Shown piece by piece: positions 37,546-46,889 of a stretch of 61,052 nt of DNA (the stretch's first letter is position 1; every line of letters starts with the position of its first letter). Source of the stretch: Peptoniphilus timonensis JC401 (GTDB lineage Bacteria; Bacillota; Clostridia; Tissierellales; Peptoniphilaceae). The notes beneath the pieces are model-generated. The model did no database searches. It was not told the origin of the DNA and saw nothing but the letters and a program-made list of their open reading frames with translations. The position numbers and the translations under genes are program-made. Location: positions 227,791 through 288,842 of the forward strand of contig NZ_HE978595.1 in assembly GCF_000312025.1 (NCBI RefSeq), given 5' to 3'.

Positions 37546-37833
37546 AAACTTATTTTCTGTAATTTAAATATAATTAAATTTTAAATTTCATTACTTCTAA
37601 TAAGCTCCAAATCTTTTTAACATGAATTTTTAAAATTTTCCTTAATACACAATAATTAGGCTAAGACTGTTTTTATTATGTAGAATACTTTTAATAAAAA
37701 ATTAAAGTAAAAATAACATATCATGACAAGAAGAAAATAAAATTCTTAACTTCAAAGTTAATTAATATAACAACAAATTTTTAAGCTTAAAAAATAACTT
37801 AAAAAAATCAAATAAAATTTTTCTGGTAAAAGA

Positions 37834-37872
37834 AAAAGGATGTTAACTAAATAATATAGCTAACACCCTTTT
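37834..37872 (-). terminator. Terminator of the glsA-symporter operon
   Basis: Minus-strand stem AAAAGGGTGTTAGCTA/TAGTTAACATCCTTTT with a short AT loop and T tail, about 90 bp after the symporter stop. Confidence 0.7.
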
Positions 37873-37962
37873 AAGTTTAAATTAAATTATTTTTGTGTCC
37901 CTTTTATATGAGCACATCAAATTTATTTTTATATTTTAATTATTTTTATCCTTACACTTATA

Positions 37963-39366
37963 TTATTTCCAGTAATCTAATTTAGAAGTGTCAATTCCAA
38001 TTGCATCTGCTTTAAATACTGGGTTTTTACCTTCAGCTCTTTGTCTCTTATAATCTTCAAGAGCTTTGAGTGCAATGCTTCCAAGATATAAAATTGATGG
38101 AATGTTAATTAAGCACATAACTCCCATTAAGAAGTCTGCTATATCCCATGCAAGTGACATTTCAATTCCTGCTCCAACAAAGATTAATAAGATTGCTATA
38201 ATTCTGTAGCAAAGCATAAATGTCTTTGAAGGTGTTTTTTTGTTAAGGTAAGTTAAACAAGAATCAACGTAGTATAAGTTTCCAAGTAATGTTGTGAAAG
38301 CAAATAGGGCAAGTGAAATTGTGATAAATAAGTTACCATATTTTCCAAATACTGTAGAAAGTGATGCTTGAACAAATGGTGCTCCTGCTAAATCTTCAGT
38401 TGGAGCTATTCCTGATGAAAGTGACATAAATGCAGTTGCAGAACAAATTACAATTGTGTCTAGGAATACAGAAATCATTTGTACTAAACCTTGTTTTACA
38501 GGGTGAGAAACTGATGCTGATGCTGCTGCGTTTGGAGCAGAACCCATACCAGCTTCGTTAGAATAAAGACCTCTCTTAATACCTTCTACTAAGGCTGAAC
38601 CTGCAACTCCACCAAAGATTGCCTTAAAGTTAAATGCATCTTTAAAGATCATTCCAAACATTGCTGGAATATTTGTAATATTGATAACGATCATTACAAG
38701 AGCCATAATTACGAAAATAACTCCCATGATTGGCACTAGTAAAGATGTATATTTTATAATTCTCTTTCCACCACCAAGTACACAATATCCTGCTATTATT
38801 GCAAGAACTGCACCTATAATCCAAGAAGTTTTTCCTGGTACGTAGAAATCATAAACTCTAAAAGAGTCTTGAAGGTTAAAAGATGCAAGCATGTTAAATC
38901 CTACTGCATAAGTTGCAATAAGAGCTATTGCAAATAAAACTCCAATTCCTCTTGATCCAATGGCATTTTCTATGTAGTAAGAAGGTCCACCATAGGATAC
39001 TCCATCATCTCCACGTTTTTTATAAATTTGTGCAAGTGTTGATTCTATAAATGCTGATGCACCACCAATAAGTGCGATAATCCACATCCAGAATACCGCA
39101 CCAGGTCCACCAAGGCAGATTGCGTTTGCAACACCAACGATATTACCAGTACCTACTCTTGATGCAGTTGATACCATAAGTGCTTGGAAAGAAGATACAT
39201 CATCTTTTCCTTCTGGTTTTTCTGTTATAACTTTAAATGCTTCACCTAATAAATTAAATTGTATAAATTTTGTTCTGATTGTGAAATAAAATCCACAGGC
39301 AAGCAATACAATAATTAATATTGGATAATATAAGACGCCGTTGACGGCTGATAATAATTCTCTCAT
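37963..39366 (-). CDS. glnT: Sodium:alanine/glutamine symporter (AGCS family)
   Basis: A 467-aa membrane protein with 10-11 helices. AGCS signatures are STASRVGTGNIVGVANAICL (substrate and Na+ site), YGGPSYYIENAIGSRG and GLYSNEAGMGSAPNAAASAS. The family imports alanine, glycine or glutamine with Na+. The glutaminase gene 12 bp upstream makes glutamine the likely substrate, as in the B. subtilis glsA-glnT pair (inference). Confidence 0.85.
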   Translation of the reverse strand: MRELLSAVNGVLYYPILIIVLLACGFYFTIRTKFIQFNLLGEAFKVITEKPEGKDDVSSFQALMVSTASRVGTGNIVGVANAICLGGPGAVFWMWIIALIGGASAFIESTLAQIYKKRGDDGVSYGGPSYYIENAIGSRGIGVLFAIALIATYAVGFNMLASFNLQDSFRVYDFYVPGKTSWIIGAVLAIIAGYCVLGGGKRIIKYTSLLVPIMGVIFVIMALVMIVINITNIPAMFGMIFKDAFNFKAIFGGVAGSALVEGIKRGLYSNEAGMGSAPNAAASASVSHPVKQGLVQMISVFLDTIVICSATAFMSLSSGIAPTEDLAGAPFVQASLSTVFGKYGNLFITISLALFAFTTLLGNLYYVDSCLTYLNKKTPSKTFMLCYRIIAILLIFVGAGIEMSLAWDIADFLMGVMCLINIPSILYLGSIALKALEDYKRQRAEGKNPVFKADAIGIDTSKLDYWK

Positions 39367-39377
39367 TTTCTACCTCT

Positions 39378-40310
39378 CTAATAAATTGATAAGTCTAATT
39401 CTTGCGATAAATGTTCTAACATTCTAACTCCACTATAAGAGTTACCATGCTTGTCAAGTCTTGGAGCATAAACTGCAAGACCTGTTTTGTTTTTTGATGC
39501 AGTTACAATACCGCCTCCTACTCCAGATTTGGCAGGTAGCCCAACTCTTATTGCAAAATCTCCTGAATAGTCATAAGTACCACAAGTTGCCATAAGTGAT
39601 CTTAAAACTCTTGCTTCTCTTGCTGTTATGATTTCTCTGCCTTCAGTGTCAACACCGTTATTTGAAATAACATAGGACATATGAGCTAGGTTTTCTGTAT
39701 TAACAAGAATTGAACAAGCTTTAAAATATGTATCCAAAACTTCTTCTACAGGTGTGTCACTTGGTAGAAGTTCTCTTGATAGCATTAAATAGATAAGTGT
39801 CCTATTTGTGAAAGAAGATTCTTTTTCTGACTGTGCAATTTCTCTACTGTAATCAACGTCTTCTCCCAAAAACTCGCTTGCCTTTTCAAGTATTACATCA
39901 AAAGTTTTTTCTCTATAAACATTATATAAAATAGCTACTATAATAATTGCTCCGGCATTGATAAAAGGATTAACTGGAATCCTTTTTTCAGAAAGTTCTA
40001 GTTCAATGACACTGTTAAAAGGTTTTGCAGATGGTCTTACTCCAACATATTTTTTTAATTCAGCAACCTTGTAATTTTCCATTGCTAGAGAATAAAGAAT
40101 TACCTTTACAATTGATTGAATAGAAAATCTAACTCTAGAGTCACCAACACTGTGAAGTTCACCATCTTCGATTGTAGAAATTGCAACCTTATTGGCATTA
40201 ACTTTTGCAAGTTCAGGAATATAATCTGCAACATTACCTTCATGTAGGTATTTTCTGCCTAAATTAAGGGCTTCTTCTAAAATTTCTTCTGTATAAATTA
40301 TTGTTCTCAC
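39378..40310 (-). CDS. glsA: Glutaminase A
   Basis: 310 aa, serine-dependent beta-lactamase fold. Catalytic S66-I-V-K69 (SIQSIVKV), NPFINAGAI and PAKSGVGGG are in family order. It hydrolyses glutamine to glutamate and ammonia. It is the first gene of a two-gene unit with the AGCS symporter: import, then deamidation for fermentation or acid resistance. Start ATG 40310 has GGGAGG 5 nt upstream. Confidence 0.93.
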   Translation of the reverse strand: MRTIIYTEEILEEALNLGRKYLHEGNVADYIPELAKVNANKVAISTIEDGELHSVGDSRVRFSIQSIVKVILYSLAMENYKVAELKKYVGVRPSAKPFNSVIELELSEKRIPVNPFINAGAIIIVAILYNVYREKTFDVILEKASEFLGEDVDYSREIAQSEKESSFTNRTLIYLMLSRELLPSDTPVEEVLDTYFKACSILVNTENLAHMSYVISNNGVDTEGREIITAREARVLRSLMATCGTYDYSGDFAIRVGLPAKSGVGGGIVTASKNKTGLAVYAPRLDKHGNSYSGVRMLEHLSQELDLSIY

Positions 40311-40493
40311 CTCCCTTTTTATATTTGGAATTGTTTTCCTTGTGTTAATAGATTATCATATCAAAAAATCTTTTTCAATCATTATTTCTCAATTCTATGA
40401 GGATGACAAGTAGAGGAAATCATTTTTATTATCTAGCAAACATTGTTTTTTATAAATGAAAATATATAAAAAAATATATTAAAGTACATAAAA

Positions 40494-40524
40494 AAGAGAC
40501 CCTTTGGCTAAATTTAGGTCTCTT
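40494..40524 (-). terminator. Terminator downstream of msrAB
   Basis: Stem AAGAGACC/GGTCTCTT with a 15-nt loop, T6 on the minus strand, 63 bp after the msrAB stop. The DNA from here to 40310 shows no gene. Confidence 0.65.
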
Positions 40525-40586
40525 AAAATATTAATAATAATTTTTAATATATTTTAATTTATATAAGATATATTTTATTTATTAAA

Positions 40587-41528
40587 TTATTTTACAAAAA
40601 TTTTGTATTCACCATATCCTTCTTCATCCATTTTTTCATAAGGAACAAAATCTAAAGAAGCACCATTTATACAATATCTAAGTCCTCCCATGTCACTAGG
40701 TCCATCTGGAAATACGTGTCCAAGATGAGAATCTGATGATTTTGATCTTACTTCTGTTCTCACCATGCCAAAGGAAGTGTCCCTATCTTCTTCTAGATAA
40801 GTTGAAATAATTGGTCTTGAAAAAGATGGCCAACCACATCCAGCATCGAACTTGTCACTAGAAACAAAAAGTGGTTTTCTAGAAAGTTTGTCAACATAAA
40901 TTCCCTTTCTATACTCATCATTTAATTCACTTGTAAAAGGTCTTTCTGTTCCAGAATTTTCCATTACATCATAGGAAATATCATCTAGATAATCTCTTTT
41001 GTTTTTGTTTAAAAATTCTCTTTCATCATCAATTATAGGATCATCTGCAAGACTCAAGTTCACATGACAATAACCCATAGGATTTTTCTCCAAATAATCT
41101 TGATGGTAGTCTTCTGCTTTTACAAAATTTTTAATAGGAGAGATTTCAACTGCAAGTTTTCCTAATTTTTCTTCTTCATATTTCATAAAATCTCTTACAA
41201 TTTGTTCAGAGTCTTTGTCTTCTTCTTCCCAATAGATACCAGTCCTGTACTGTCTACCAATATCATTTCCTTGTCTATTTATTGATTTTGGATCTATAAT
41301 TCTAAAATAATGGAGTAAGATTTCTGTTAGAGAAATCCTTGAGAAGTCATAATAAATTTTTACAGTTTCTGCGTGATCAGTCCTTGCCACAGATTCATAA
41401 TTTGTTTCATCACTAAATCCATTGGCGTAACCAACAATAGTTCTCTTTATTCCACTTAATCTCTTGAAGTAGCCTTCAGTTCCCCAAAAACATCCACCTG
41501 CGAGATAAATAACTTTAATATTTTTCAT
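40587..41528 (-). CDS. msrAB: Peptide methionine sulfoxide reductase MsrA-MsrB fusion
   Basis: About 313 aa. The MsrA half has catalytic Cys13 in LAGGCFWG and HAETVKIYYD. The MsrB half (about 180-313) has zinc/structural CGWPSFSRP, RSKSSDSHLGHVFPDGP and the catalytic Cys in GGLRYCINGASLDF. It reduces both methionine sulfoxide stereoisomers. No signal peptide, so cytosolic. ATG 41528 follows AGGTG; the frame reaches 41555 without a better RBS. Confidence 0.93.
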   Translation of the reverse strand: MKNIKVIYLAGGCFWGTEGYFKRLSGIKRTIVGYANGFSDETNYESVARTDHAETVKIYYDFSRISLTEILLHYFRIIDPKSINRQGNDIGRQYRTGIYWEEEDKDSEQIVRDFMKYEEEKLGKLAVEISPIKNFVKAEDYHQDYLEKNPMGYCHVNLSLADDPIIDDEREFLNKNKRDYLDDISYDVMENSGTERPFTSELNDEYRKGIYVDKLSRKPLFVSSDKFDAGCGWPSFSRPIISTYLEEDRDTSFGMVRTEVRSKSSDSHLGHVFPDGPSDMGGLRYCINGASLDFVPYEKMDEEGYGEYKIFVK

Positions 41529-41744
41529 ATTATCACCTAATTCACCTATACCCAAAAACCAAAATTTTTTAAATAAATAATTTTGTTTATTGATTTTAAG
41601 TGATACATTAATAAATTATAGTATTAAAATAAAACATTGACACATATATTTAATGGTGTTACCTTATATTTATGAGATTCTCTGATTCCTCTATTTATAG
41701 ATGAGGAAAACAATTTTATAAAAAGGAGAATTAAGGAGGTAATT

Positions 41745-43748
41745 ATGAAAAGTAGTAAGAAAAAATTATTAGTAGCAGGCCTTGCATCTAGCATGGTTTT
41801 ATCCATGGCTGTGCCAACTTTTGCCTGCACTGGTATTATTGTCGGCAAGGACCTAACTACTGATGGTTCTTTTATCTTTGGAAGGACTGAAGATTACCAA
41901 AGAAATAGGACTATGAGACTTGTAACTCACCCACGTGGAGAAATCAAAAAGGGCGACAAGTTAGTTGACGTAAACAACGGATTTACATACATACACAAGG
42001 AAGACTCACTAAAGTTCTTCTCCACTCCAGACTCATCTAAGAAGCCTAAGGACATGGAACAAGGTGTCTATGATGCAGCTGGCTACAACGAAGCAGGCGT
42101 AGGTATCTTCTGTACAGTTTCTGCTGACCCATCAGATGAAGTTTTAAAGGCTGATCCCTTTGTAAAAGACGGTGTCAACGAAGCAAGCATGACTACATTT
42201 TTACTTGCTCATGCAAGATCAGCAAGAGGAGCAATTGAACTTTTGGCTGACACAATAGATAAACAAGGTGCATCTATGGGCGATATTGTTGCCTTTGGAG
42301 ATCAAGACGAAGTTTGGTATATGGAAATTTACACTGGTCACCAATATGTTGCAATAAATTATCCAACTGACAAATTCAGTATCTTCCCTAACGATTATTG
42401 GCTAGGTGGAGTTGATTTAAATGACAAGGAAAATGTCATTGCTTCAAAAGATATTGTTGAAGTTGCAAAAAAAGCAGGAACTTATAAAGAAACTGAAGAT
42501 GGACTTATGGACATGGCAGGATCTTATGGTCCTAAAGAAATTGCTGAAACTAGCCGTTCAAGGGTTTGGTCTGGTATCCATGATCTAGATCCTAATTCAA
42601 AAGTTCCTTACGATGCTAAAAGATTTGACCTTTTAAATGATCTTTCTGAAGGCAGTGAAAAAATTGACATAAATCACGCTCTAAATGTTTTTAGAAATAG
42701 GTTTGAAGGAACAGATTATGTCCCATCAGATAACAAGGCTGAAAGAAAAGCAAATCCTAATACTCACAAAAGACCAATAGGATCTATTAACACAATGCAA
42801 GCTCACATCTTCCAAATTAAGGAAGGATATCCTAAAGAAGCTCCAGGTCTAATGTGGATGACTTTAGGCAGCCCACTTAATATTCCTTGGATTCCAATTT
42901 TCCCTGATATTAATAATTCAACAGATGAAGCTAAAAAAAATGCACCAACTTATGATGCAAACTCATATTACTGGGTTGGATCTTCTGTAAATGATTTAGT
43001 TTCTGGAAATAGGGAAGAACTAGGCGAATCAACAAGAAAGACTGTTACAGATTTTGAAGATAAGATTATGAAAGAACTTCCTCAAATCGAAAAAGAATGG
43101 ATTGAACTTTATTCAAAAGATAAAGAAAAAGCAGCCGAATTTTCTACAAATAAAACAATGGAATGGGAAAAAGAAGCCTTTGATTTAGAAAAAGATCTTC
43201 AAGGAGAACTTTCAAAAGTTTCAAAAACTGACTTAATTGATCACTGGGCAAGAAAAGCAATTATCCAAGCTATTGACAAGAAATTAATGGTTGGAACAAG
43301 TGACCTTAAATTCTCTCCTAACGAAAAAATTAGCCGTGGAGAATTTATAACAATCTTGGGAAGACTTGGAAATGTTGATACTACAAAATACACTGAAGTA
43401 AAAGACAAAAATATCGAAGCTGGTAAGTTCTACACTGAATATATGAACTGGGCAGTTGAAAATAAACTTCTTCCAAAAACTTCTAAAGCCATAGCAAAAG
43501 AAAATATTACTCGTGAAGAAATGGCTCACATTTTAGCATCTTATTTAAAACTAATGGGCGACGATATTTCAACTCAAAAACTTGTTGTATTTGACGACGA
43601 AAAAGAAATTTCTGACTGGGCTTTCGAAGACATTCAATTCCTAGCTAACAAGGAAATTTTAAGCGGCACTTCAAATAACAAGTTCTCTCCAAAGGAAAAC
43701 TTGACAAGAGCAGAAGTTGCACAAATAATTTCAAAACTTTCAAAATAA
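41745..43748 (+). CDS. Secreted C69 family dipeptidase with SLH domains
   Basis: 667 aa. The signal peptide (VAGLASSMVLSMAVPTFA) is cleaved before Cys28, which would become the N-terminal nucleophile (ACTGIIVGKD) of an Ntn-hydrolase fold peptidase. FIFGRTEDYQRN and SITTF-type core motifs (MTTFLLAHARSA, MGDIVAFGDQDEVWYMEIYT) follow. Three SLH repeats (about 500-667) anchor it to the wall. It likely trims dipeptides at the surface. Strong AAGGAGG 5 nt before ATG. It uses the same anchoring as the metallophosphoesterase at 5322. Confidence 0.9.
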   Translation: MKSSKKKLLVAGLASSMVLSMAVPTFACTGIIVGKDLTTDGSFIFGRTEDYQRNRTMRLVTHPRGEIKKGDKLVDVNNGFTYIHKEDSLKFFSTPDSSKKPKDMEQGVYDAAGYNEAGVGIFCTVSADPSDEVLKADPFVKDGVNEASMTTFLLAHARSARGAIELLADTIDKQGASMGDIVAFGDQDEVWYMEIYTGHQYVAINYPTDKFSIFPNDYWLGGVDLNDKENVIASKDIVEVAKKAGTYKETEDGLMDMAGSYGPKEIAETSRSRVWSGIHDLDPNSKVPYDAKRFDLLNDLSEGSEKIDINHALNVFRNRFEGTDYVPSDNKAERKANPNTHKRPIGSINTMQAHIFQIKEGYPKEAPGLMWMTLGSPLNIPWIPIFPDINNSTDEAKKNAPTYDANSYYWVGSSVNDLVSGNREELGESTRKTVTDFEDKIMKELPQIEKEWIELYSKDKEKAAEFSTNKTMEWEKEAFDLEKDLQGELSKVSKTDLIDHWARKAIIQAIDKKLMVGTSDLKFSPNEKISRGEFITILGRLGNVDTTKYTEVKDKNIEAGKFYTEYMNWAVENKLLPKTSKAIAKENITREEMAHILASYLKLMGDDISTQKLVVFDDEKEISDWAFEDIQFLANKEILSGTSNNKFSPKENLTRAEVAQIISKLSK

Positions 43749-43801
43749 TTTAAATTAAAACTTTTATTCAAAGATAAATTGTAAAAATAATTCTAATCCA
43801 A

Positions 43802-43831
43802 AAAATCCTGGGCATAAAAACCTAGGATTTT
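43802..43831 (+). terminator. Terminator of the C69-SLH gene
   Basis: Stem AAAATCCTGGG/CCTAGGATTTT (one mismatch), T-rich tail. Confidence 0.75.
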
Positions 43832-43867
43832 ATTTTTATCCCTAGACCTTTTTTTGCAATCAAAAAA

Positions 43868-43883
43868 GGCAGCCTAAGCCACC
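43868..43883 (-). terminator. Terminator of ftsH
   Basis: Minus-strand GGTGGC-TTAG-GCTGCC (two wobble pairs) then T6, 27 bp after the ftsH stop. Confidence 0.6.
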
Positions 43884-43910
43884 TTTTCACAAGTTACAAA
43901 TTTATAAAAT

Positions 43911-45752
43911 TTATTTTTCTTCATCAAAGTCCTTGTACTTTGATAGGATTTCCATAAATTCTTTACCAGTTATTGTTTCTTCTTCAAGTAAATATTCAGC
44001 AAGTTCTTTCATTGCCTCTCTATTTTCAGAAATCAATTTTCTAGCATTTTCTTGAGCTTTTTTAACTATGCTGACCATTAAGTCGTCGATTTCTTTTCTT
44101 GTTTCTTCAGAGCAATTCATGTTTCCAGTATCGCCCATATATCTTGAGCCAGAGTCTTGGAACTTAACCATTCCAAATTCATCAGCCATACCATATTGGG
44201 TGATCATAGACCTTGCAGTTTCTGTTGCCTTCTCAATGTCGTTAGCAGCGCCTGTTGACACTTCATTAAAGATAACTTCTTCTGCAGCACGTCCTCCACA
44301 AAGAGTTGTAATGTGATTTATTAAATCTTCTCTAGTGTAAAGATTTTTTTCGTCCTTTGGCACCTGCATTGTGTAGCCAAGAGCTCCTGAAGTCCTTGGA
44401 ATAATTGTAATTTTTTCCACAGGTTCAGACCCAGTTTGTAGGGCTGCAACAAGTGCGTGACCAATTTCGTGGTAGGCCACCCTCTTCTTTTCTTCTGGAG
44501 ATAGTATATCTTGTTTTCTTTGTGCTCCAGCAATTACAACTTCGATAGATTCTTGTATGTCTTCTTGTCTAACCTTATCTTGACCCATCCTAACAGCTCT
44601 TAATGCAGCTTCGTTTAAGATATTTGCAAGTTGGGCACCTGAAGCACCTGCAGTAGATCTTGCTATTAAAGAATAGTCTATATCTTCTTCCATTTTGTAA
44701 GATCTTGCGTGAACTTTTAAGATTTCAATTCTGTCTTTTAATGTTGGAAGTTCAACTCTAATTTGTCTGTCAAATCTTCCTGGTCTTAAAAGAGCTGGAT
44801 CCAGAATTTCTGGTCTATTAGTTGCAGCAAGCATTACAATACCAATGTTTCCGTCAAATCCATCCATTTCTGACAAAAGTTGGTTAAGTGTTTGTTCTCT
44901 TTCATCATTTCCTGCAATTCCAGCTGAATCTCTCTTCTTGCCAATTGTGTCAATTTCATCAATAAAAATTATACATGGAGCATTTTTCTTAGCTTCTTCA
45001 AAGAGTTCCCTAACCTTTGCCGCTCCACGACCTACGAACATTTCAACAAATTCAGAACCTGCAATAGAGAAGAAAGGAACGTGACTTTCTCCAGCAACTG
45101 CTCTTGCTAATAAAGTTTTACCAGTTCCAGGAGGACCAACTAAAAGTGCTCCTTTAGGACATTTTGCACCGATGTCTGTATACTTCTTTGGATTTTTTAA
45201 GTAGTCAACTATTTCAACTAGTGATTCTTCTGCCTCTTCTTGACCAGCAACATCGTCAAAGTTTACAGTTTCACCACTAGGTTCATACTTTTCAATTTTC
45301 TTTCCTCCACCAAAGATTCCACCACTACCAAGGTTTTGCATCCTCCTTGTCAGTGCCCTTTGTAGCAAGAAAAATAGTAAAATTGGGAATCCCCAAGTCA
45401 TTACAAAAGACATAAATACACTTGGCTTTTCTGGAATTTCTGATGCGTATTCTATATTTTTTTCTTCTAAGTCTTTAACTATGTCGGGATCTTCCATTTT
45501 TCCAGTTTTGTAAATTTTCTTGTCGTCTTTTAATTTATAAAGAATTTGATCTTGTTTAAAACTAACTTCCTCAATTTTATCCTGGCTTAAATTCTTTCTA
45601 AAATCAGAATAAGATGCATTTTCCATACTATTTTGACTTAAAATCGGAAGAATCAACCAGTTGAGAGCAAAAACTGCCAAAATGGCAATTACATAATATC
45701 TAAGTAAATTATATTTGGGTCTTTTGTTATTATTGCCCTTATCTTCATTCAT
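43911..45752 (-). CDS. ftsH: ATP-dependent zinc metalloprotease FtsH
   Basis: 613 aa. Two N-terminal TM helices (about 14-35 and 110-130) bracket an extracytoplasmic domain. The AAA module has Walker A VGPPGTGKTLLARA, Walker B CIIFIDEID and the SRH with NRPEILDPALLRPGRFDRQI. The M41 domain has zinc motif H428EIGH432 and a downstream GGRAAEEVIFNEVSTGAAND. It degrades misassembled membrane proteins and regulators. Monocistronic here, flanked by terminators. Confidence 0.96.
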   Translation of the reverse strand: MNEDKGNNNKRPKYNLLRYYVIAILAVFALNWLILPILSQNSMENASYSDFRKNLSQDKIEEVSFKQDQILYKLKDDKKIYKTGKMEDPDIVKDLEEKNIEYASEIPEKPSVFMSFVMTWGFPILLFFLLQRALTRRMQNLGSGGIFGGGKKIEKYEPSGETVNFDDVAGQEEAEESLVEIVDYLKNPKKYTDIGAKCPKGALLVGPPGTGKTLLARAVAGESHVPFFSIAGSEFVEMFVGRGAAKVRELFEEAKKNAPCIIFIDEIDTIGKKRDSAGIAGNDEREQTLNQLLSEMDGFDGNIGIVMLAATNRPEILDPALLRPGRFDRQIRVELPTLKDRIEILKVHARSYKMEEDIDYSLIARSTAGASGAQLANILNEAALRAVRMGQDKVRQEDIQESIEVVIAGAQRKQDILSPEEKKRVAYHEIGHALVAALQTGSEPVEKITIIPRTSGALGYTMQVPKDEKNLYTREDLINHITTLCGGRAAEEVIFNEVSTGAANDIEKATETARSMITQYGMADEFGMVKFQDSGSRYMGDTGNMNCSEETRKEIDDLMVSIVKKAQENARKLISENREAMKELAEYLLEEETITGKEFMEILSKYKDFDEEK

Positions 45753-45800
45753 AATAAACCTCCCTCTTTTTTGATGAATTCCTTTAAAAGATAATAAAAA

Positions 45801-45817
45801 CCGGATTAAAAATCCGG
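45801..45817 (-). terminator. Terminator of nrdAB
   Basis: CCGGATT-AAA-AATCCGG hairpin followed by T5 on the minus strand, 18 bp after the nrdB stop. Confidence 0.8.
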
Positions 45818-45835
45818 CTTAATTATTTTTAATTA

Positions 45836-46876
45836 TTAAAGGTCATCTTCAATTACTGAAGATTTAGAATATGCAGATGGCTTTGCTTCGAAAAAGTCTG
45901 TCTTTATTTGATTTGGATCAGAATATTCGCTGACCCACTTCATTGATTCTGGCTCATCGATATTTTCATCAAATAGATTTCCAAAACCTAAATTTCTAGA
46001 ACGCAAGTTGCCAAGATACATAATATAATCTTCAATCATTTTTTGATTTAGACCTCTTATTTCATCGCCTATGACATACTTACCCCAAGATATTTCTTCT
46101 TCAACACCTTTTTTAAGCATTTCTTTATATTTTTTTATATTTTCATCTGTAAATATTTCTGGATTTTCCTTTTTCATTTCAAGAATTATACTTCTAAATA
46201 ACCAAAGATGAGTGTTTTCATCTCTATTTATATATCTTATTTCAGAAACTGTGCCAGGCATCTTGCCCATTCTTCCAAGATTGTAAAAGAAGGAGAAGCC
46301 TGAGTAAAAATAAATTCCTTCCAAGATATAATTTGCAATAAGTGCCTTCATGAAATTGTCCAAGTTTTCATCTTCATAAAAGTCTTGGTATTGGTCCCCA
46401 ATAAATTTATTTCTTTTTAATAAAACTTCATCATCCTTGTATTGGTAAAGAATTTCTTCTCTTTCTTCTGGAGAACATATTGTGTCCAAAATATAAGAAT
46501 AGGATTGAGAGTGAATAGACTCTTGATAACCTTGGATTGAAAGACAAAGATTGATTTCATTTGCCGTAACATAAGATTGCAGTTTTGGTATTTGAGCTGT
46601 TTGAAGTGAATCAAGATAAATAAGAAAGGACAAAATCTTATCATAAGCTGTTTTTTCATGTTTATCTAAAATTCTATAGTCCTTAACATCTTGTGAAAGG
46701 TTTATTTCTTCTGGAATCCAGAAGTTATTCATAGCTTGACGATACCAATCACTTGTCCAAGAGTATTTTAAGTTGTTAAAGTCATTTAAATTTGTAGTAT
46801 TTCCATTAATAACTCTTCTTTTTGAAGTTTCAATATCTCCCTTTTCATTAAAGAGACCTCTTTTTGAAAGTTGCAT
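45836..46876 (-). CDS. nrdB: Ribonucleotide reductase class I beta subunit
   Basis: About 346 aa. Metal ligands appear in order: Asp in LIYLDSLQ, Glu and His in YQESIHSQSYSYIL (also carrying the radical Tyr at the Y122 position), Glu in ANYILEGIYF, and Glu/His in RDENTHLWL. It generates and stores the tyrosyl radical for NrdA. ATG 46876 has AGGAGG 4 nt upstream and lies 14 bp after the nrdA stop. The longer frame to 46918 overlaps nrdA and is unlikely. Confidence 0.93.
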   Translation of the reverse strand: MQLSKRGLFNEKGDIETSKRRVINGNTTNLNDFNNLKYSWTSDWYRQAMNNFWIPEEINLSQDVKDYRILDKHEKTAYDKILSFLIYLDSLQTAQIPKLQSYVTANEINLCLSIQGYQESIHSQSYSYILDTICSPEEREEILYQYKDDEVLLKRNKFIGDQYQDFYEDENLDNFMKALIANYILEGIYFYSGFSFFYNLGRMGKMPGTVSEIRYINRDENTHLWLFRSIILEMKKENPEIFTDENIKKYKEMLKKGVEEEISWGKYVIGDEIRGLNQKMIEDYIMYLGNLRSRNLGFGNLFDENIDEPESMKWVSEYSDPNQIKTDFFEAKPSAYSKSSVIEDDL

Positions 46877-46889
46877 AATTCCTCCTATT

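Larger units (their letters stand above)
37210..37962. other. 753-bp AT-rich intergenic region
   Basis: No gene is recognised. It holds one copy of a dispersed repeat (37334-37390), a 20-bp tandem duplication (37505-37545) and the terminator of the symporter gene (37834-37872). The rest is near-homogeneous A/T. Confidence 0.6.

Noticed and set aside
44068-45084. Plus-strand ORFs inside ftsH, purL, nrdA and similar genes
   Set aside because: Antisense shadows of strongly conserved minus-strand proteins, without ribosome sites or family features.
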